Below are positions 1 through 10,500 of a stretch of 64,000 bases of DNA, piece after piece (position 1 is the stretch's first letter; the number at the start of each line of letters is the position of its first letter). The stretch is taken from positions 248,001-312,000 of the forward strand of contig CALMQB010000002.1 in the NCBI GenBank assembly GCA_937871805.1, in the 5' to 3' direction. Source of the stretch: an uncultured Candidatus Saccharibacteria bacterium. Its GTDB lineage: Bacteria; Patescibacteriota; Saccharimonadia; Saccharimonadales; HK-STAS-PATE-42. Both the position numbers and the translations under genes were made by a program. Under the pieces are notes generated by a model. The model worked only from the letters and a program-made list of their open reading frames with translations, searched no databases and was not told where the DNA came from.

Positions 1-69
1 CTCCCACCTAAGATTATTTTAGTTTGCTTTTTAAGTGTCATCTTAATTACGCTTAAGGTTAAGTATATA

Positions 70-2193
70 CTAGGCAAGCATATTTATTCCAATTTTTTGA
101 AGCTCTTCTGGGTTTAGGCTTGAAGATCCAACTAGTAGACCATCAAAACCTAGCTCTAGAATTTCAGCTGCATTATTTTTATTGATACTGCCACCGTATA
201 GAATTTTTAAATTTAAATTAAACTCTGAAAGTACTTTTTTGATTGAGCTGAGCTGCTCTGTTAAGAATCCTGGACGGGGAACCTTACCTGTGCCTATGGC
301 ATAGACAGGCTCATAACCAATCGTGATCTCGCTAGAGCTGCTTTCATCCAAGGCAACAAGGGCACTGCGGAGTTCCCAATCAACTTGCTTTTTATGCTGC
401 ACTGGGTCGCTGGAGCTGCCCCCAATACAAAGGACTAAGTTCAAGTTTTGTTTCTGAAGGTTAAAGAACTCCTTAGCAACGAGCTCAAGGCCTTGCTGAC
501 CTGCTTGACGAGTTTCACTGTGTCCGACTAGACTTCCTGAGGCAATACCCAGGAGCATTGATGCCGCGATTTGCCCGGTATGCGAACCTTCAGTAACGGA
601 AGATGTGCTCTGCGCTAAGACTTGAGGAGGGTACTGAAGGTTAAGCTTCTGAAGATGCGTGCTAAATTCCTCTAGGAAAATAGAGGGGACTGCGATGGAA
701 AAATTTAAACTCGGTGAGGTTAGGGTCTGAAAACTAAGAATTTGCTTAAACCAGTCTAATGCCTCCTGAATCGTAAAGTGAGCTTTTAAGTTGGCCACCA
801 AAATTGGAGCAGATTTTTTAGTCTTGGCATTAGGTAAATCTTTGTCGCTATTAGTGCGCTGAGTAGGTAGTGGAGGAACTTGGGTTAAGTTCAGGTCCAA
901 CCTTTGCGAGTCGACACTGGGTACTGAATTTAACTCCATTTCTGGATTTAAATCTGTATCTGAAGCTGACTTTAGGATCTGATCTGGGTTTGGATTTGGC
1001 TCCGAATCTAGAGCAGCTATACCTGGGAGTACCTGCCCGCTGAGGAGCTTCAGGCTAGCTCCGCCACCGGTTGAGAGGTGATCAATTAAACTTAATTCCT
1101 CAGGCTGGAGAGAATCTCGGATAAAGTCTACTGTATCGCCACCGCCGATAATAATTTTAAGGGCTGGGTTGTCAGCTTTAAGCTTAAGTAAATGCCCGAG
1201 AACTTGCCCAGATCCTTCTGCAAAAATATGATTCTCAGCGTAGCCAAGCGTGCCTGCCCAAATTATAGTTTTAGCTTTGTTGAGCTGATTTTTGTATACT
1301 TCAATTGTATTTTTTCCAATATCTAAAATTAACTGGTCTGCATGCAGGCTCTTTGAGGTGGTTTCATCTGCAATGAGGGCATCGATTGACTTTGCACTTA
1401 AGTAATCTACTGGAAGTAGAAGCTTTGTCTTAGAGTCTGAATCATTTTGGAGTTTATTAATTAAATATTTTGCGTCTGACAAACTTTTGGAGTCAATTAA
1501 ACTAGAGGCAAGGTACTGCCCCTTTGCGCTAAGCAAAGTGTTAGCAACGATCCCGCCCGTAACGATTGCTTCTGCAGAATTTAAAAAGCTCGAAAGTACA
1601 GGAAGTTTGCTTTCAACTTTGGCACCACCGATAATTAAGTTTAAGTTTTGCGGATCAGGTGAAGCTAAAAATTCGACTTCGCGCTGAAGAAGGAACCCGG
1701 CGGCAGAAGGTAAAAGTTTTGGAATTTGGGTTATGCTGGCATGATTGCGGTGGCAGGCTCCAAAAGCATCTTCAATAAAGAATTCTGCCGAACATGCAAA
1801 AACTAAATCTTTAGCAAATTGTTTAGAGTTAGTCTCCTCTCCCTCAAAAAAACGAAGATTTTCGAATATAAAGACTCCGTTTTGTGAGCTTAAGTTTAAG
1901 CCGTCTGCAAATGGGTCTTCGATAAATTTAACATTTTGCTTAAGTTGGTCACTAAGGATAAGGGCAAGCTTTTGAAAAGATAAGTCTTTCTGAAAGCCAT
2001 TTTTTGGCTGCCCTAAATGTGAAATTATAAAGATACTTACTCCTAACTCTAAAAGGTAACGCATTGTGGGGAGCGAAGATTCAAGTCGAAAAAAATCAGT
2101 GAAATTACCATTTACATCTTGAGGTAAATTTAGATCACAGCGTAATAAAACTCTACCTCCGGGTTCGATATTCAAGTCTTGAATATTTTTCAT
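70..2193 (-). CDS. pgk-tpi: phosphoglycerate kinase-triosephosphate isomerase fusion
   Basis: This 707-residue protein joins two cytosolic glycolytic enzymes. Residues 1 to about 395 are phosphoglycerate kinase: RCDLNLP near 18, LRFFEGEE near 115, GGAKVESKLP near 190, and the nucleotide-loop motifs GGGDTVDFI and STGGGASLK near 350-380. A linker rich in Pro, Asn, Ser and Asp covers about 400-460. Residues from about 463 are triosephosphate isomerase with its catalytic set: ANLK (Asn and Lys), GHSETR (catalytic His, with Thr where GHSERR is usual), YEPVYAIGTG (catalytic Glu) and YGGS (phosphate loop). Length fits the sum of the two families. It starts 8 nt after pyk, so the two are probably co-transcribed. 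Thermotoga maritima also makes a PGK-TIM fusion. Both active sites look intact. Confidence 0.95.
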   Translation of the reverse strand: MKNIQDLNIEPGGRVLLRCDLNLPQDVNGNFTDFFRLESSLPTMRYLLELGVSIFIISHLGQPKNGFQKDLSFQKLALILSDQLKQNVKFIEDPFADGLNLSSQNGVFIFENLRFFEGEETNSKQFAKDLVFACSAEFFIEDAFGACHRNHASITQIPKLLPSAAGFLLQREVEFLASPDPQNLNLIIGGAKVESKLPVLSSFLNSAEAIVTGGIVANTLLSAKGQYLASSLIDSKSLSDAKYLINKLQNDSDSKTKLLLPVDYLSAKSIDALIADETTSKSLHADQLILDIGKNTIEVYKNQLNKAKTIIWAGTLGYAENHIFAEGSGQVLGHLLKLKADNPALKIIIGGGDTVDFIRDSLQPEELSLIDHLSTGGGASLKLLSGQVLPGIAALDSEPNPNPDQILKSASDTDLNPEMELNSVPSVDSQRLDLNLTQVPPLPTQRTNSDKDLPNAKTKKSAPILVANLKAHFTIQEALDWFKQILSFQTLTSPSLNFSIAVPSIFLEEFSTHLQKLNLQYPPQVLAQSTSSVTEGSHTGQIAASMLLGIASGSLVGHSETRQAGQQGLELVAKEFFNLQKQNLNLVLCIGGSSSDPVQHKKQVDWELRSALVALDESSSSEITIGYEPVYAIGTGKVPRPGFLTEQLSSIKKVLSEFNLNLKILYGGSINKNNAAEILELGFDGLLVGSSSLNPEELQKIGINMLA

Positions 2194-2201
2194 AAGAATA
2201 T

Positions 2202-3671
2202 TTAAATAATTCTGACCTTAATGGTGTCGGTTCCGCCCACCTTCCCAGGATAGTATCCACTGGCGGTAACAATTACGTCGCCAGAACCAAGGACTCCACC
2301 ACGCCTTAACCAATTGGTCAGTTTAGTTGCGGCCATTTTTTCAACTGGTCGAATAAAACTTTTTATTCCATAAACAATTGAAAGTTGCTGTGCGGTTCCA
2401 GCCTCTGAAGTAACAGCAATAACAGGCCTCTTAGGGCGGTGACCAGAGACGTGCCGAGCGCTTGCTCCAGACTTAGTTTCGACTACAAGCGCAACCGCAC
2501 CAACGATTCTTCCTAGAGAAATAACGGTTGCGGAGATTGCCTCGGAGATGGTCTCTTGTTTTTTAGGTTCATTGAAGATTGCTTCTACGGCATTATTCTT
2601 TTGGGTATATAAAATAACCTTCTTCATTGTTGAGATTGCCTCAATTGGATAACTGCCTACTGCACTTTCTTCTGAGAGCATTACACAGTCTGCGCCAATA
2701 ATTACGGCAGTAGCGATATCACTAACTTCTGCACGAGTTGGCTCTGGCGAGGCAGTCATGCTGGCGAGCATTTGCGTTGCAATAATCACAAATTTGTGAT
2801 GCTGTATGCAAAGCCCGGTGATCTTTCTTTGTAGGACTGGGACACTTTCCGGACCGACCTCAACGGCAAGATCGCCGCGAGCAACCATTACACCATCAGA
2901 CTCGGCAATAATTTCTTCAAGATTTAAAACTGACTTCTTAGTTTCAATCTTAGAAATAACTTTAGCAGTGGAGTCGATATTGCGTAGTAGGTTTTTAAAG
3001 TACCGCACATCTTCTGCAGATTGTACAAAACTTAGTGCAACGTAGTCGATTACGCCAGAACCTAGAGATGCCCCAAATTTAACATCTTCGATATCCTTTT
3101 CGGTCACTGCCATTCCAGTAAAGTCTGTATCCGGTAAATTTAAACCCTTACCAGAAGTAACGATTCCACCATTTATAATTCTTATTTCAATAGATTCGTC
3201 CTGCCTATCAACTTTAGTAATTACAGATTTCATTCTGCCGTCAGCAATAAAAACTGGCTCACCGACTTGAGCTGTTTTAGAAAGATTAAACTCAATAGAA
3301 AGTTGATGATATTGCCTACTTATATCGGCGTTGTACTTAAGCTTCCAGATAGAGCCTGGGTCTAAAGAGACTGGTAGTCCTTCAAATTTTGAAAGTGCTA
3401 TTTTTGGACCGTGGAGATCTTGGACGATAGAAACAGGCTTTCCGGTCTGCCGTGACACCTCTCGGACAAGCTTTGCGGTACGCTCTTTTTCAGATGGAGT
3501 TCCATGGCTAAAATTCAGCCGAAAACCATCAACTCCTGCCTCAAACATTTCTTCAATTTTTTGACGAGAATCAGTAGCTGGACCAACGGTTGCCAAAATC
3601 TTAACCCGCTTTACGTCTTCAAGGATCAGTTCCGGAGCTTTTGATATTAAGCTGTGTTCTAATACGCTCAT
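2202..3671 (-). CDS. pyk: pyruvate kinase
   Basis: Pyruvate kinase converts phosphoenolpyruvate and ADP to pyruvate and ATP, the last step of glycolysis. The 489-residue protein has the N-terminal KILATVGPATDS and GFRLNFSHG motifs, the metal/substrate signature around ISKIETKKSVLNLEEI, the ARGDLAVE metal-binding loop, and the block ATQMLASM...PTRAEVSDIATAVIIGADCVMLSEE. A C-terminal allosteric-type domain covers the last ~120 residues and ends in a short strand, GGTDTIKVRII. Length is normal for bacterial type I/II enzymes. It lies just upstream of the pgk-tpi fusion on the same strand with an 8-nt gap, forming a lower-glycolysis operon. Confidence 0.97.
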   Translation of the reverse strand: MSVLEHSLISKAPELILEDVKRVKILATVGPATDSRQKIEEMFEAGVDGFRLNFSHGTPSEKERTAKLVREVSRQTGKPVSIVQDLHGPKIALSKFEGLPVSLDPGSIWKLKYNADISRQYHQLSIEFNLSKTAQVGEPVFIADGRMKSVITKVDRQDESIEIRIINGGIVTSGKGLNLPDTDFTGMAVTEKDIEDVKFGASLGSGVIDYVALSFVQSAEDVRYFKNLLRNIDSTAKVISKIETKKSVLNLEEIIAESDGVMVARGDLAVEVGPESVPVLQRKITGLCIQHHKFVIIATQMLASMTASPEPTRAEVSDIATAVIIGADCVMLSEESAVGSYPIEAISTMKKVILYTQKNNAVEAIFNEPKKQETISEAISATVISLGRIVGAVALVVETKSGASARHVSGHRPKRPVIAVTSEAGTAQQLSIVYGIKSFIRPVEKMAATKLTNWLRRGGVLGSGDVIVTASGYYPGKVGGTDTIKVRII

Positions 3672-3766
3672 TACTTATTCAGTTTATTATTTATTAAAGA
3701 CTTAATCTATATGCTTAAGTTTAACACAATTTTAAACTTAAGTTTCTGCTCGTCAAGGTTATCTAG

Positions 3767-3772
3767 TAGAAT
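3767..3772 (+). promoter_or_regulatory. -10 box of recF (leaderless)
   Basis: TAGAAT ends 8 nt before the recF ATG, so transcription should begin at or next to the start codon. No Shine-Dalgarno site is visible and the -35 region is weak. Two copies of the window-wide 10-mer (3715 and 3732) lie just upstream. Confidence 0.45.
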
Positions 3773-3780
3773 TAAGAGCA

Positions 3781-4821
3781 ATGATTTTAGAAGACCTTAG
3801 GGTAGTTAACTTTAGGAACTACGAAGACAAGTTAATCCATCCAGATAAAAAACTCACCGAGATTGTGGGCTCTAACGGGATTGGTAAAACCAACTTGTTA
3901 GAAGCGATCTCCTTGGTTTGTAGTGGTGGGAGCTTTAGGATTAAAAAGGATCTAAACTTAATTCAAGAGGGCCAAAACTGGGCTCGAATTGAAGCAAATT
4001 TTGATTTAGATGGCCGAAAAGAAAAACGAGTGATTAAATTAAGCTTAGTTTTGGGTAGTACTGAAATTCTGACTACCAAGAAACTAGAAATTGACGGCGT
4101 CAATAGGTTGCCGAGCAAGAGGTTGCTGCCAATTGTGATTTTTGAACCTGATCAGATGAGAATGATTACAGAAGGTCCAGATTTAAGAAGAAGTTATTTA
4201 GATGCCAGAATCGGATTCTTGGATCCAATTTATGTCAAAAACCTGACTGATTACAAGAGGGCTCTTGCTCAGCGCAATAGATTACTCAAACTAATCAAAT
4301 CTGGACGCGGTCAGAAGGGGGACCTATTCGTTTGGCACGTTAAATTAAGCGAGTTGGCTGCTCCAATTGTTGCTAGAAGGAAAAAATATCTACAAAATCT
4401 GGCAGATGGTCTGCAAAAAGATTATCAAAGAATAAGCAAAAAAGAAGACCTTGTAGAAGTAGGGTACCTACCAAATTTCTTTAGAGAGGAGCAATACAAG
4501 TTTAGTAGTGAGATGTTTACCAAACTTGAGAGTTCAGTTGAAAAAGATATCTTGACCGGTTTTACGAAGATTGGGCCACACAGAGATGATTTTAAAATTA
4601 GACTTAATGGTAAAGATGCCGCAACTGGCGCCAGCCGTGGTGAGATAAGAACTATGATGCTAAGTTTAAAACTTTACGAGTATGAACATCTTAAAACTAG
4701 TTTTGGTATACGACCTTTAGTTTTGCTAGATGATGTAATGAGTGAGCTGGATAAAAATAGAAGAAGAGAGTTGCTAAGCTTTTTTGGGGATGCTCAAGTT
4801 ATTATGAGTGGAGTGGCATAA
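3781..4821 (+). CDS. recF: DNA replication/repair protein RecF
   Basis: RecF is an SMC-like ATPase that helps load RecA at gapped DNA through RecOR. The 346-residue protein has a Walker A motif GSNGIGKTN at about 30-38, an ABC-type signature region TGASRGEIRTM near 280, and Walker B LVLLDDVMSELD near 312 followed by the D-loop region QVIMSG. It ends soon after this region and is slightly shorter than the typical 360 residues. The gene stands alone on the plus strand; dnaA, dnaN and gyrB, its usual neighbours, are not in the window. It converges on the next gene with a 21-nt gap, so the two transcripts probably interfere or share a terminator. Confidence 0.93.
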   Translation: MILEDLRVVNFRNYEDKLIHPDKKLTEIVGSNGIGKTNLLEAISLVCSGGSFRIKKDLNLIQEGQNWARIEANFDLDGRKEKRVIKLSLVLGSTEILTTKKLEIDGVNRLPSKRLLPIVIFEPDQMRMITEGPDLRRSYLDARIGFLDPIYVKNLTDYKRALAQRNRLLKLIKSGRGQKGDLFVWHVKLSELAAPIVARRKKYLQNLADGLQKDYQRISKKEDLVEVGYLPNFFREEQYKFSSEMFTKLESSVEKDILTGFTKIGPHRDDFKIRLNGKDAATGASRGEIRTMMLSLKLYEYEHLKTSFGIRPLVLLDDVMSELDKNRRRELLSFFGDAQVIMSGVA

Positions 4822-4842
4822 AAGAATAACTCTTACATAAGC

Positions 4843-6279
4843 CTAGAGCTCACTTAACTCTACAGTGTATATCTGATTAAGCCTAGCATTTGCGAACTCT
4901 TCGGCTGATCTAGCTATTTTTTGATTATCCAATGTTGAACTGACTGAAAATGCTAATGTTTCATCTTCTGCACTATATTCAAGAGCATAGACTGTCCAGT
5001 TGTCAGAGGAGTTGAACAAGTTCCTTTTTTCACCAGAGACTAAGTCAAGGAGCCAAACTGATCCGTAGGACGTATAAACTAAACTGTTTTCCGTGACCAT
5101 CTCAATTAAACCAACATAGTCTAGAGTATCTTTGTTGAACTCATCTTTGTTAGAGATAATATTGCGGCATCCAATTTTTAAACCATTTGAATAGCAGAAC
5201 TTATCTTTATTAGAGCTGGTGATATTGGTTGGTACAAAACCTAAATCCAACTCTTTGATTTCACCATCAGGGTTAACAACCTTTACCTTACTTTTTTGTA
5301 TTTTTTCTTCTCTAAAACTATAGTCTGCAGATCTAACATCTGGGGAGTTATACAAAAATATTTGTCCAGCTGAATTGGTTGTGAATCTTGCATAATTTTC
5401 TAAGTCTACAGGATAGTTTGTTAAAGTTAGGTTTAGCTCTTTATCTATCTTTAAGTACTTGTACACTTGTAATGAGTCATCAGTGCATAAAAAGGCTGGA
5501 TCGTTGAATGCGAAATTCTCAATTATAGAACTGTACTTGGCTCGCATATCATCATTAATAATACTGCCGATGTCTAACTCTTTAGCTACTCCTTGCTTCG
5601 GCGTACTATAAAGTTTTCCGTCTGAACGATACGCAACTGTTGTGCCATTCGAAAAATGACAGGCTCCGACTAAGGATGCTAAGTTTGCGGACTCATTTCT
5701 TGCAACCCATTTTTCTTTACCAGAAGCTAGATCATATGCACGAAGTTGACCATACTCCGACAAAGAATATAGATCTCCTTTGTTAAAGCTCAAGTCTACC
5801 GTTTTTCCCGTAGCTTCAATCGATTTTAAGTTAGGCGGAGGGTCAATGTTTAATTTCACTTCTTTAGAAGATCTTGCAGAGACCTCCACCATTGCCTCTG
5901 AGCTTAGCTTGGAAGACTTTTCTATACCTTCGCCAAGACTCTTATCGTTTTGAAAATCAACTTTAGCGGTAATAAGATACTTGCCTGGTTTAAGCTTTAC
6001 TTTAAATGCTCTTTTATCACTCTTATAGACCTCTGGGTATACTGCGTCAGCTCTCCTATTCTTGCCCTCTGGAATAAACTTATCACCCTCAGAATCAGAA
6101 ATTATAATTTCTGTACTACCGGAAGGAGCCTCTAGCTGAAGCGCTACAGATCCCTTGGTTAGAAAACCATAGCCAAGGTTTAAGATGACTAGCCCCAGAA
6201 TAGATATTGCGATAACAAGTAAGATCTTTTTTTTAGGATCTATCTTTACCCAATTTTGCTTTATCAATCCTTTAAACAT
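4843..6279 (-). CDS. membrane-anchored propeller-like protein, last gene of the secretion cluster
   Basis: Function is unknown. The 478-residue protein has one N-terminal membrane segment (about residues 19-40, LLVIAISILGLVILNLGYGF) with a Lys-rich inner side. About 100 residues of beta-rich sequence follow, resembling a PEGA-type surface domain (APSGSTEIIISDSEGD...LKPGKYLITAKVDF). The rest (about 150-478) has irregular WD/PQQ-like strands such as LYSLSEYGQLRAYDLASGKEKW and SLVYTSYGSVWLLDLVSGEK, suggesting a beta-propeller outside the membrane. It is the last gene of the minus-strand run that begins with the TraC-like and VirB4 genes, 24 nt after the cell-wall hydrolase, so it may be a structural or adhesive part of that machine. 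No catalytic motif is visible. Confidence 0.6.
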   Translation of the reverse strand: MFKGLIKQNWVKIDPKKKILLVIAISILGLVILNLGYGFLTKGSVALQLEAPSGSTEIIISDSEGDKFIPEGKNRRADAVYPEVYKSDKRAFKVKLKPGKYLITAKVDFQNDKSLGEGIEKSSKLSSEAMVEVSARSSKEVKLNIDPPPNLKSIEATGKTVDLSFNKGDLYSLSEYGQLRAYDLASGKEKWVARNESANLASLVGACHFSNGTTVAYRSDGKLYSTPKQGVAKELDIGSIINDDMRAKYSSIIENFAFNDPAFLCTDDSLQVYKYLKIDKELNLTLTNYPVDLENYARFTTNSAGQIFLYNSPDVRSADYSFREEKIQKSKVKVVNPDGEIKELDLGFVPTNITSSNKDKFCYSNGLKIGCRNIISNKDEFNKDTLDYVGLIEMVTENSLVYTSYGSVWLLDLVSGEKRNLFNSSDNWTVYALEYSAEDETLAFSVSSTLDNQKIARSAEEFANARLNQIYTVELSEL

Positions 6280-6303
6280 ATTTTATTCCCAGTACTTAAT
6301 AAT

Positions 6304-7581
6304 TTAACTTGGAAGCTTTTGATAGAGTGCTTGCAAGACACTGGTCATATCTAGATATGTGTCGAGAGTTGCGCCAGTACATGGGCTTATTCTACTACAA
6401 CTAGGGTTAGAACTACCTCTCACAGCCTGTATATGCAGGTGTGCACCACTATCACATGCCGAGGCGCTAGAACTTCCTACAAGCCCAATAATATCGCCAG
6501 GATTAACTGTATCATCAACGGCAAACCTTTCACTCCCTACGCCTAGATGCATATAGGTAATCATTTCGTCTAGTTGTTGGTTATAGATATTTATAGACCT
6601 ACCACCGCACCTATCGTTTCCTATCTTTTTTACCACCCCTCCCCTTAGTGAAGCGACCTGTACTCCCTCATCAACCATAATATCGCACGCCTTGTAGCCG
6701 TGAGCAAAACAAGAACCCTGAGTTAGGTCGCCTTCATTAACTTGTCCCTTGCTGACAGCCAAGGGAAAAGCCTCATCGCCCACTAAAGTAACCTCTCCGC
6801 CTATGAATGAATCGAGTGAGCAGTTAGAAGCTCCAGCGGAAGTGTCATCACTCGGTGGCAACCCACCGGCATCACCGGTATCACCGGTATAAGGCATAAC
6901 AGTTCCAGCGCGGTTGGAAAAAACATCGACTAGGGCATTTCCAGTCCAGTCGTAGACATCAACATGCTTGTCATCTATTGCTCCACCAGTATCTCCAGCT
7001 AGAAATGCACCATTCCAGCCAAGAGCATTGGGCTGAACAGTAACGAATGAACCATAAGGTATGACCTTTGGGTCTACAGCAATTACATACCTTGGTTTAC
7101 CGGTAGGGTCACTTGGTCCGAGTGGGCCCTCTAAGCTCTGGCCAGTAGACGTCACTCCGTAGCCCTGTAGTGAACTCCAGGGCGGGCCATAAGTAGTAAC
7201 ATAAAAACCGCCAGACCCAGAGAAGCTGACGCTACTTTTATTTACGCCGAATACATGGTTTTTAGCCATATCTACCTCTTCCTGGGTGAAACCCGTATCT
7301 GCAATACCACCCAATGGGTCACCCCTTTTGTAGCCATTTACAACAACCCCGGAGGCTGCTGAACCTGAACCAGCTCCGCCAGATGGCGCTATAGGCGTCG
7401 TAGCTGGGTCTGGACTACTGCAAGGCTGGCTTTCACCGTCATAGTCCTGGGACCTCTTAATAACATCCTCTTTCTGGAAGTCAGTCGCTGCATAGGTGCT
7501 AGTACCTAAGACAGTTGGACCCATAAACAATAGCATTATTATGCTTAAAAAGAGGTTGTTCTTGTTTAATTTAGTTAACAT
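6304..7581 (-). CDS. secreted cell-wall hydrolase, 3D domain plus M23 peptidase
   Basis: This is a predicted exported peptidoglycan hydrolase of 425 residues. From the ATG at 7581 a normal signal peptide follows (MLTKLNKNN, then LFLSIIMLLFMGPTVLG, cleavage after TYA). A TTG at 7614 would overlap the previous gene by 22 nt and is less likely; a GGAGG lies 15 nt before the chosen ATG. A 3D domain (three conserved Asp, as in MltA and resuscitation-like proteins) is seen in AVDPKVIPYGS, AGDTGGAIDDKHVDVYDWTG. The C-terminal ~130 residues form an M23/LytM metallopeptidase: HGYKACDI (His and Asp ligands, spacing longer than the usual H-x3-D), YMHL, and HLHIQA. Its place after the giant M15 protein suggests it opens peptidoglycan for the secretion channel. 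Confidence 0.8.
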   Translation of the reverse strand: MLTKLNKNNLFLSIIMLLFMGPTVLGTSTYAATDFQKEDVIKRSQDYDGESQPCSSPDPATTPIAPSGGAGSGSAASGVVVNGYKRGDPLGGIADTGFTQEEVDMAKNHVFGVNKSSVSFSGSGGFYVTTYGPPWSSLQGYGVTSTGQSLEGPLGPSDPTGKPRYVIAVDPKVIPYGSFVTVQPNALGWNGAFLAGDTGGAIDDKHVDVYDWTGNALVDVFSNRAGTVMPYTGDTGDAGGLPPSDDTSAGASNCSLDSFIGGEVTLVGDEAFPLAVSKGQVNEGDLTQGSCFAHGYKACDIMVDEGVQVASLRGGVVKKIGNDRCGGRSINIYNQQLDEMITYMHLGVGSERFAVDDTVNPGDIIGLVGSSSASACDSGAHLHIQAVRGSSNPSCSRISPCTGATLDTYLDMTSVLQALYQKLPS

Positions 7582-7592
7582 AGATTTTAAGC

Positions 7593-10500
7593 TTATCCTC
7601 CGGTTGTTGACCAATGTACAGGATCACCGCCTCCAAACCATTTAAAGCCATAGCCATCAGCATTTGACTTCATCCAGTTCCATGAAGCACTACCGTTGGA
7701 AAAGTCGAGGGCACTGCCAGACTGGTGGTTGGAGAACCCCGGCTCTGCAGCATCAGGATAAGACTCTCCAGGCTCGCATACGTTATTGGCAAAGCAGTTG
7801 TAAATCTGCTCCTGCTTAGCATTGCTCCTAAAGGTACTGCTAGCTTGGAGTTGGACTCCTCCTGCAGCTGCAGCATCGACCATCTCTTTAACTTTTGCTG
7901 AAACATCGGCGCTAAATCTGGCTACACCACCGTCTTCACTTCCGGTAGATGGAAACTTGTCATAACTACATATTGTTGAATCAGTTGGTGCGCCCTTAAC
8001 ATAGGTTTGGGTATCCTCGACCTTAGTCAATCCCTCGGCACATTCTCCTGAACCCCCTCCTGAGCCTCCTCCGCCAGTCGTTCGTGTAACTGGCGCAGGC
8101 TCGTGTTCCCAGTGCCAAGCCTCAAAGCAAAGCTGATTAAACTTGTAGTTGGAGGCATTTGCTGTCAGATAGTCGTATTGAACTGTTCCCGTATTTTTCA
8201 TAGGCGCTACTTCAGTACCGTTTGTATCTTTGCAGGGTGGCGAAGTCTGAGGGCTATTGGTCTGACAATTGTCTCTGCTCGCGCCAACCCTATCTTTACC
8301 TCCTGGATTGCACCCTCCAAGAGCAAAATCTATGGCGTAACCCATTTGATGGTTGGAGGTGCCAGGCTTGGCAACCTCTCCGCTTGAGCCATCACCATAC
8401 TGCGAGGTCTGGAACTCCATACTCCTAAATGAACTTACGGCTGTGGGCGTGTTCATCCCGCTAGCCACCATATCATTGAACATTTTTAGAGTATCTTCAG
8501 AAATTGTAGAGTTGACTCTGACCAGATTTATGCCGCTATCTACGTCTTCCGTACCTGTAGAGACAAATCCAGGTATGGAACAGAGCTTAATATCGTAAGG
8601 TTTTTCATCTTTGTATGCTTTGGCATCACCGACATCAGTAGTTCCGGCTGCACAAGGTACGTCAGTAGTGTTGTAGTCTTCTGTGGTAGTGGCTCCGCCC
8701 CCAGCAGCAGCAGGCTGATCTTTAAATCCACAAATTTCATCATCCTTTCTAAACAAAGTACCCATTGTATCTGTAGTCGTGCAGACTAGTTCACAATAAT
8801 TAGGTTCGGTGTTAGTTGCTGAACCGTCTGGATCTTGAACCGCCTTTTCGTCTCCACCACCAATTTCTTCCTTTGCTTTGAGTGCTGCGTCGTGCTCTGC
8901 GTTGTATGTCTTGCAAAATTCGGGATCACCATATTGTTCGATTTCTTCCTCTGTCAGTGCATCAAGTAGCTCATCCGGATGTGTGTAGCAAATTACACCA
9001 AGCTCGGTAACTGCTTGGCCTTCGGAGTTTTCAAAAGAACAATTCCTGGTTTCTGCTGCCGCATAGGCAGAAGAGCGTCCTGAACCAAAAATTGTAGCAA
9101 TATTTTTCATTGGATTAATCAGACTATCAACTCCACCGTCTGTGACTGTAGCCGCCATACTGATTGAGGCAAGAGTGTCTGGCTTACTTATGTCAAAAAA
9201 TCTGTCGTAGATTGATGCATTAGCAAGTTCTTCTTTTCGCTCAGAGGCAATTGACTTGTTAATCTCCGCAGCTTGAGTTGGTGTTACAGTTGTCCCGCCA
9301 AGACCACCACCATCACCCGCGCCTTTAGCAAATGCATTGCTTGTTACCTGGTTACCACCTGAAACAGCGTCAAAAATTCTTGCTCCAGACTTAGTATCAG
9401 TTCCATACCCACCAGTAAGCAACTCAGCACCTGCCAGACTAGAGCCGGTTAAAAATATAGTGATGGCATTATTAAACCACGTCATAAAATTGTCCGTCAT
9501 GCTCTTAACAAAAGATATATTTGATATCCAGTCTGAGATTGGGTCTAGTAATTTACCAGATATGTAGCTTACGGCATCTTTAGACTTGTGGAACACCTCT
9601 TGTGCCGTAGGGCAGATACCTGAACTAGTGATTGGGTTTGCAGGTACAGAGCCACCGAAGGGGTTCCCAACAACCTCTAAGATACATTTATCGGTATAAT
9701 TAGTAAGGTCCACTCCTGTAGGATTGCCTTGTACGAATCCGAATACGCCATTTAGGGGACTAAGAGGGTCATAGTCTACCCTGTTATTAGTACAGACATC
9801 CTGATCATCAGCCATACCGGTCCGTTCTAAAGACTCTGGATTTTCACCGTTAAATATACCACCTACGGCAGAGAACAGGGTGGAGGTGTCGACCTTAGGC
9901 TTACAACCGTAGCCAGGGGCTTTTTTGCCACTTACTGACTTATATCCGACAGTATTAACAAACATTCTACTAGATGAAAGCCCATCTATCATGCTCCTCC
10001 TCATGTCCACTGCCGAAGGGGCATCCACCCAAAATCGAAGCTCTTCACTCGTTTCAGTGGCAAGAAGGTTAGAGATCTCCATATACTGTGCAGCATTGGT
10101 CGTACTGATCCATTTTTGTAAACTTCCGTCAGTTGCTAGATCCATTAAGTCTAGAATTGCAAAAGCCAGTAATATTTGACCTACTATTGGTATGCCCTTG
10201 ACCAGAAGCTCTCCTGCAAATTCGCCAGCCTCCTTAAAGAGTTTTTGTAAAAGGTCAGCAACAATCTGGGTGGCCACCTCTGATGCAGATTTTTTAGAGT
10301 ATTTATCAATTATCTTCTCGACAGCTTCATCGCCCAATTTTTCGGCAGCAAGTCGAAGAATTTTATTTTGCTTGATAAGCTCAGAAGGCTTTATTTTGGA
10401 AGCATCGCCATCCAGTATAACTTCTAGAATTGTTCCCAATCGTCCATTACCAAGCTCAATCACATGCTTTGTGAGATAGTGTCGCCATTTTGTGTGCCTG

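Noticed and set aside
1487-1975. Plus-strand frames inside the pgk-tpi gene
   Set aside because: They are antisense to a clear enzyme and have no family features.
6304-7614. TTG start at 7614 for the 3D-M23 hydrolase
   Set aside because: It overlaps the previous gene and puts extra residues before a normal signal peptide; the ATG at 7581 fits better.
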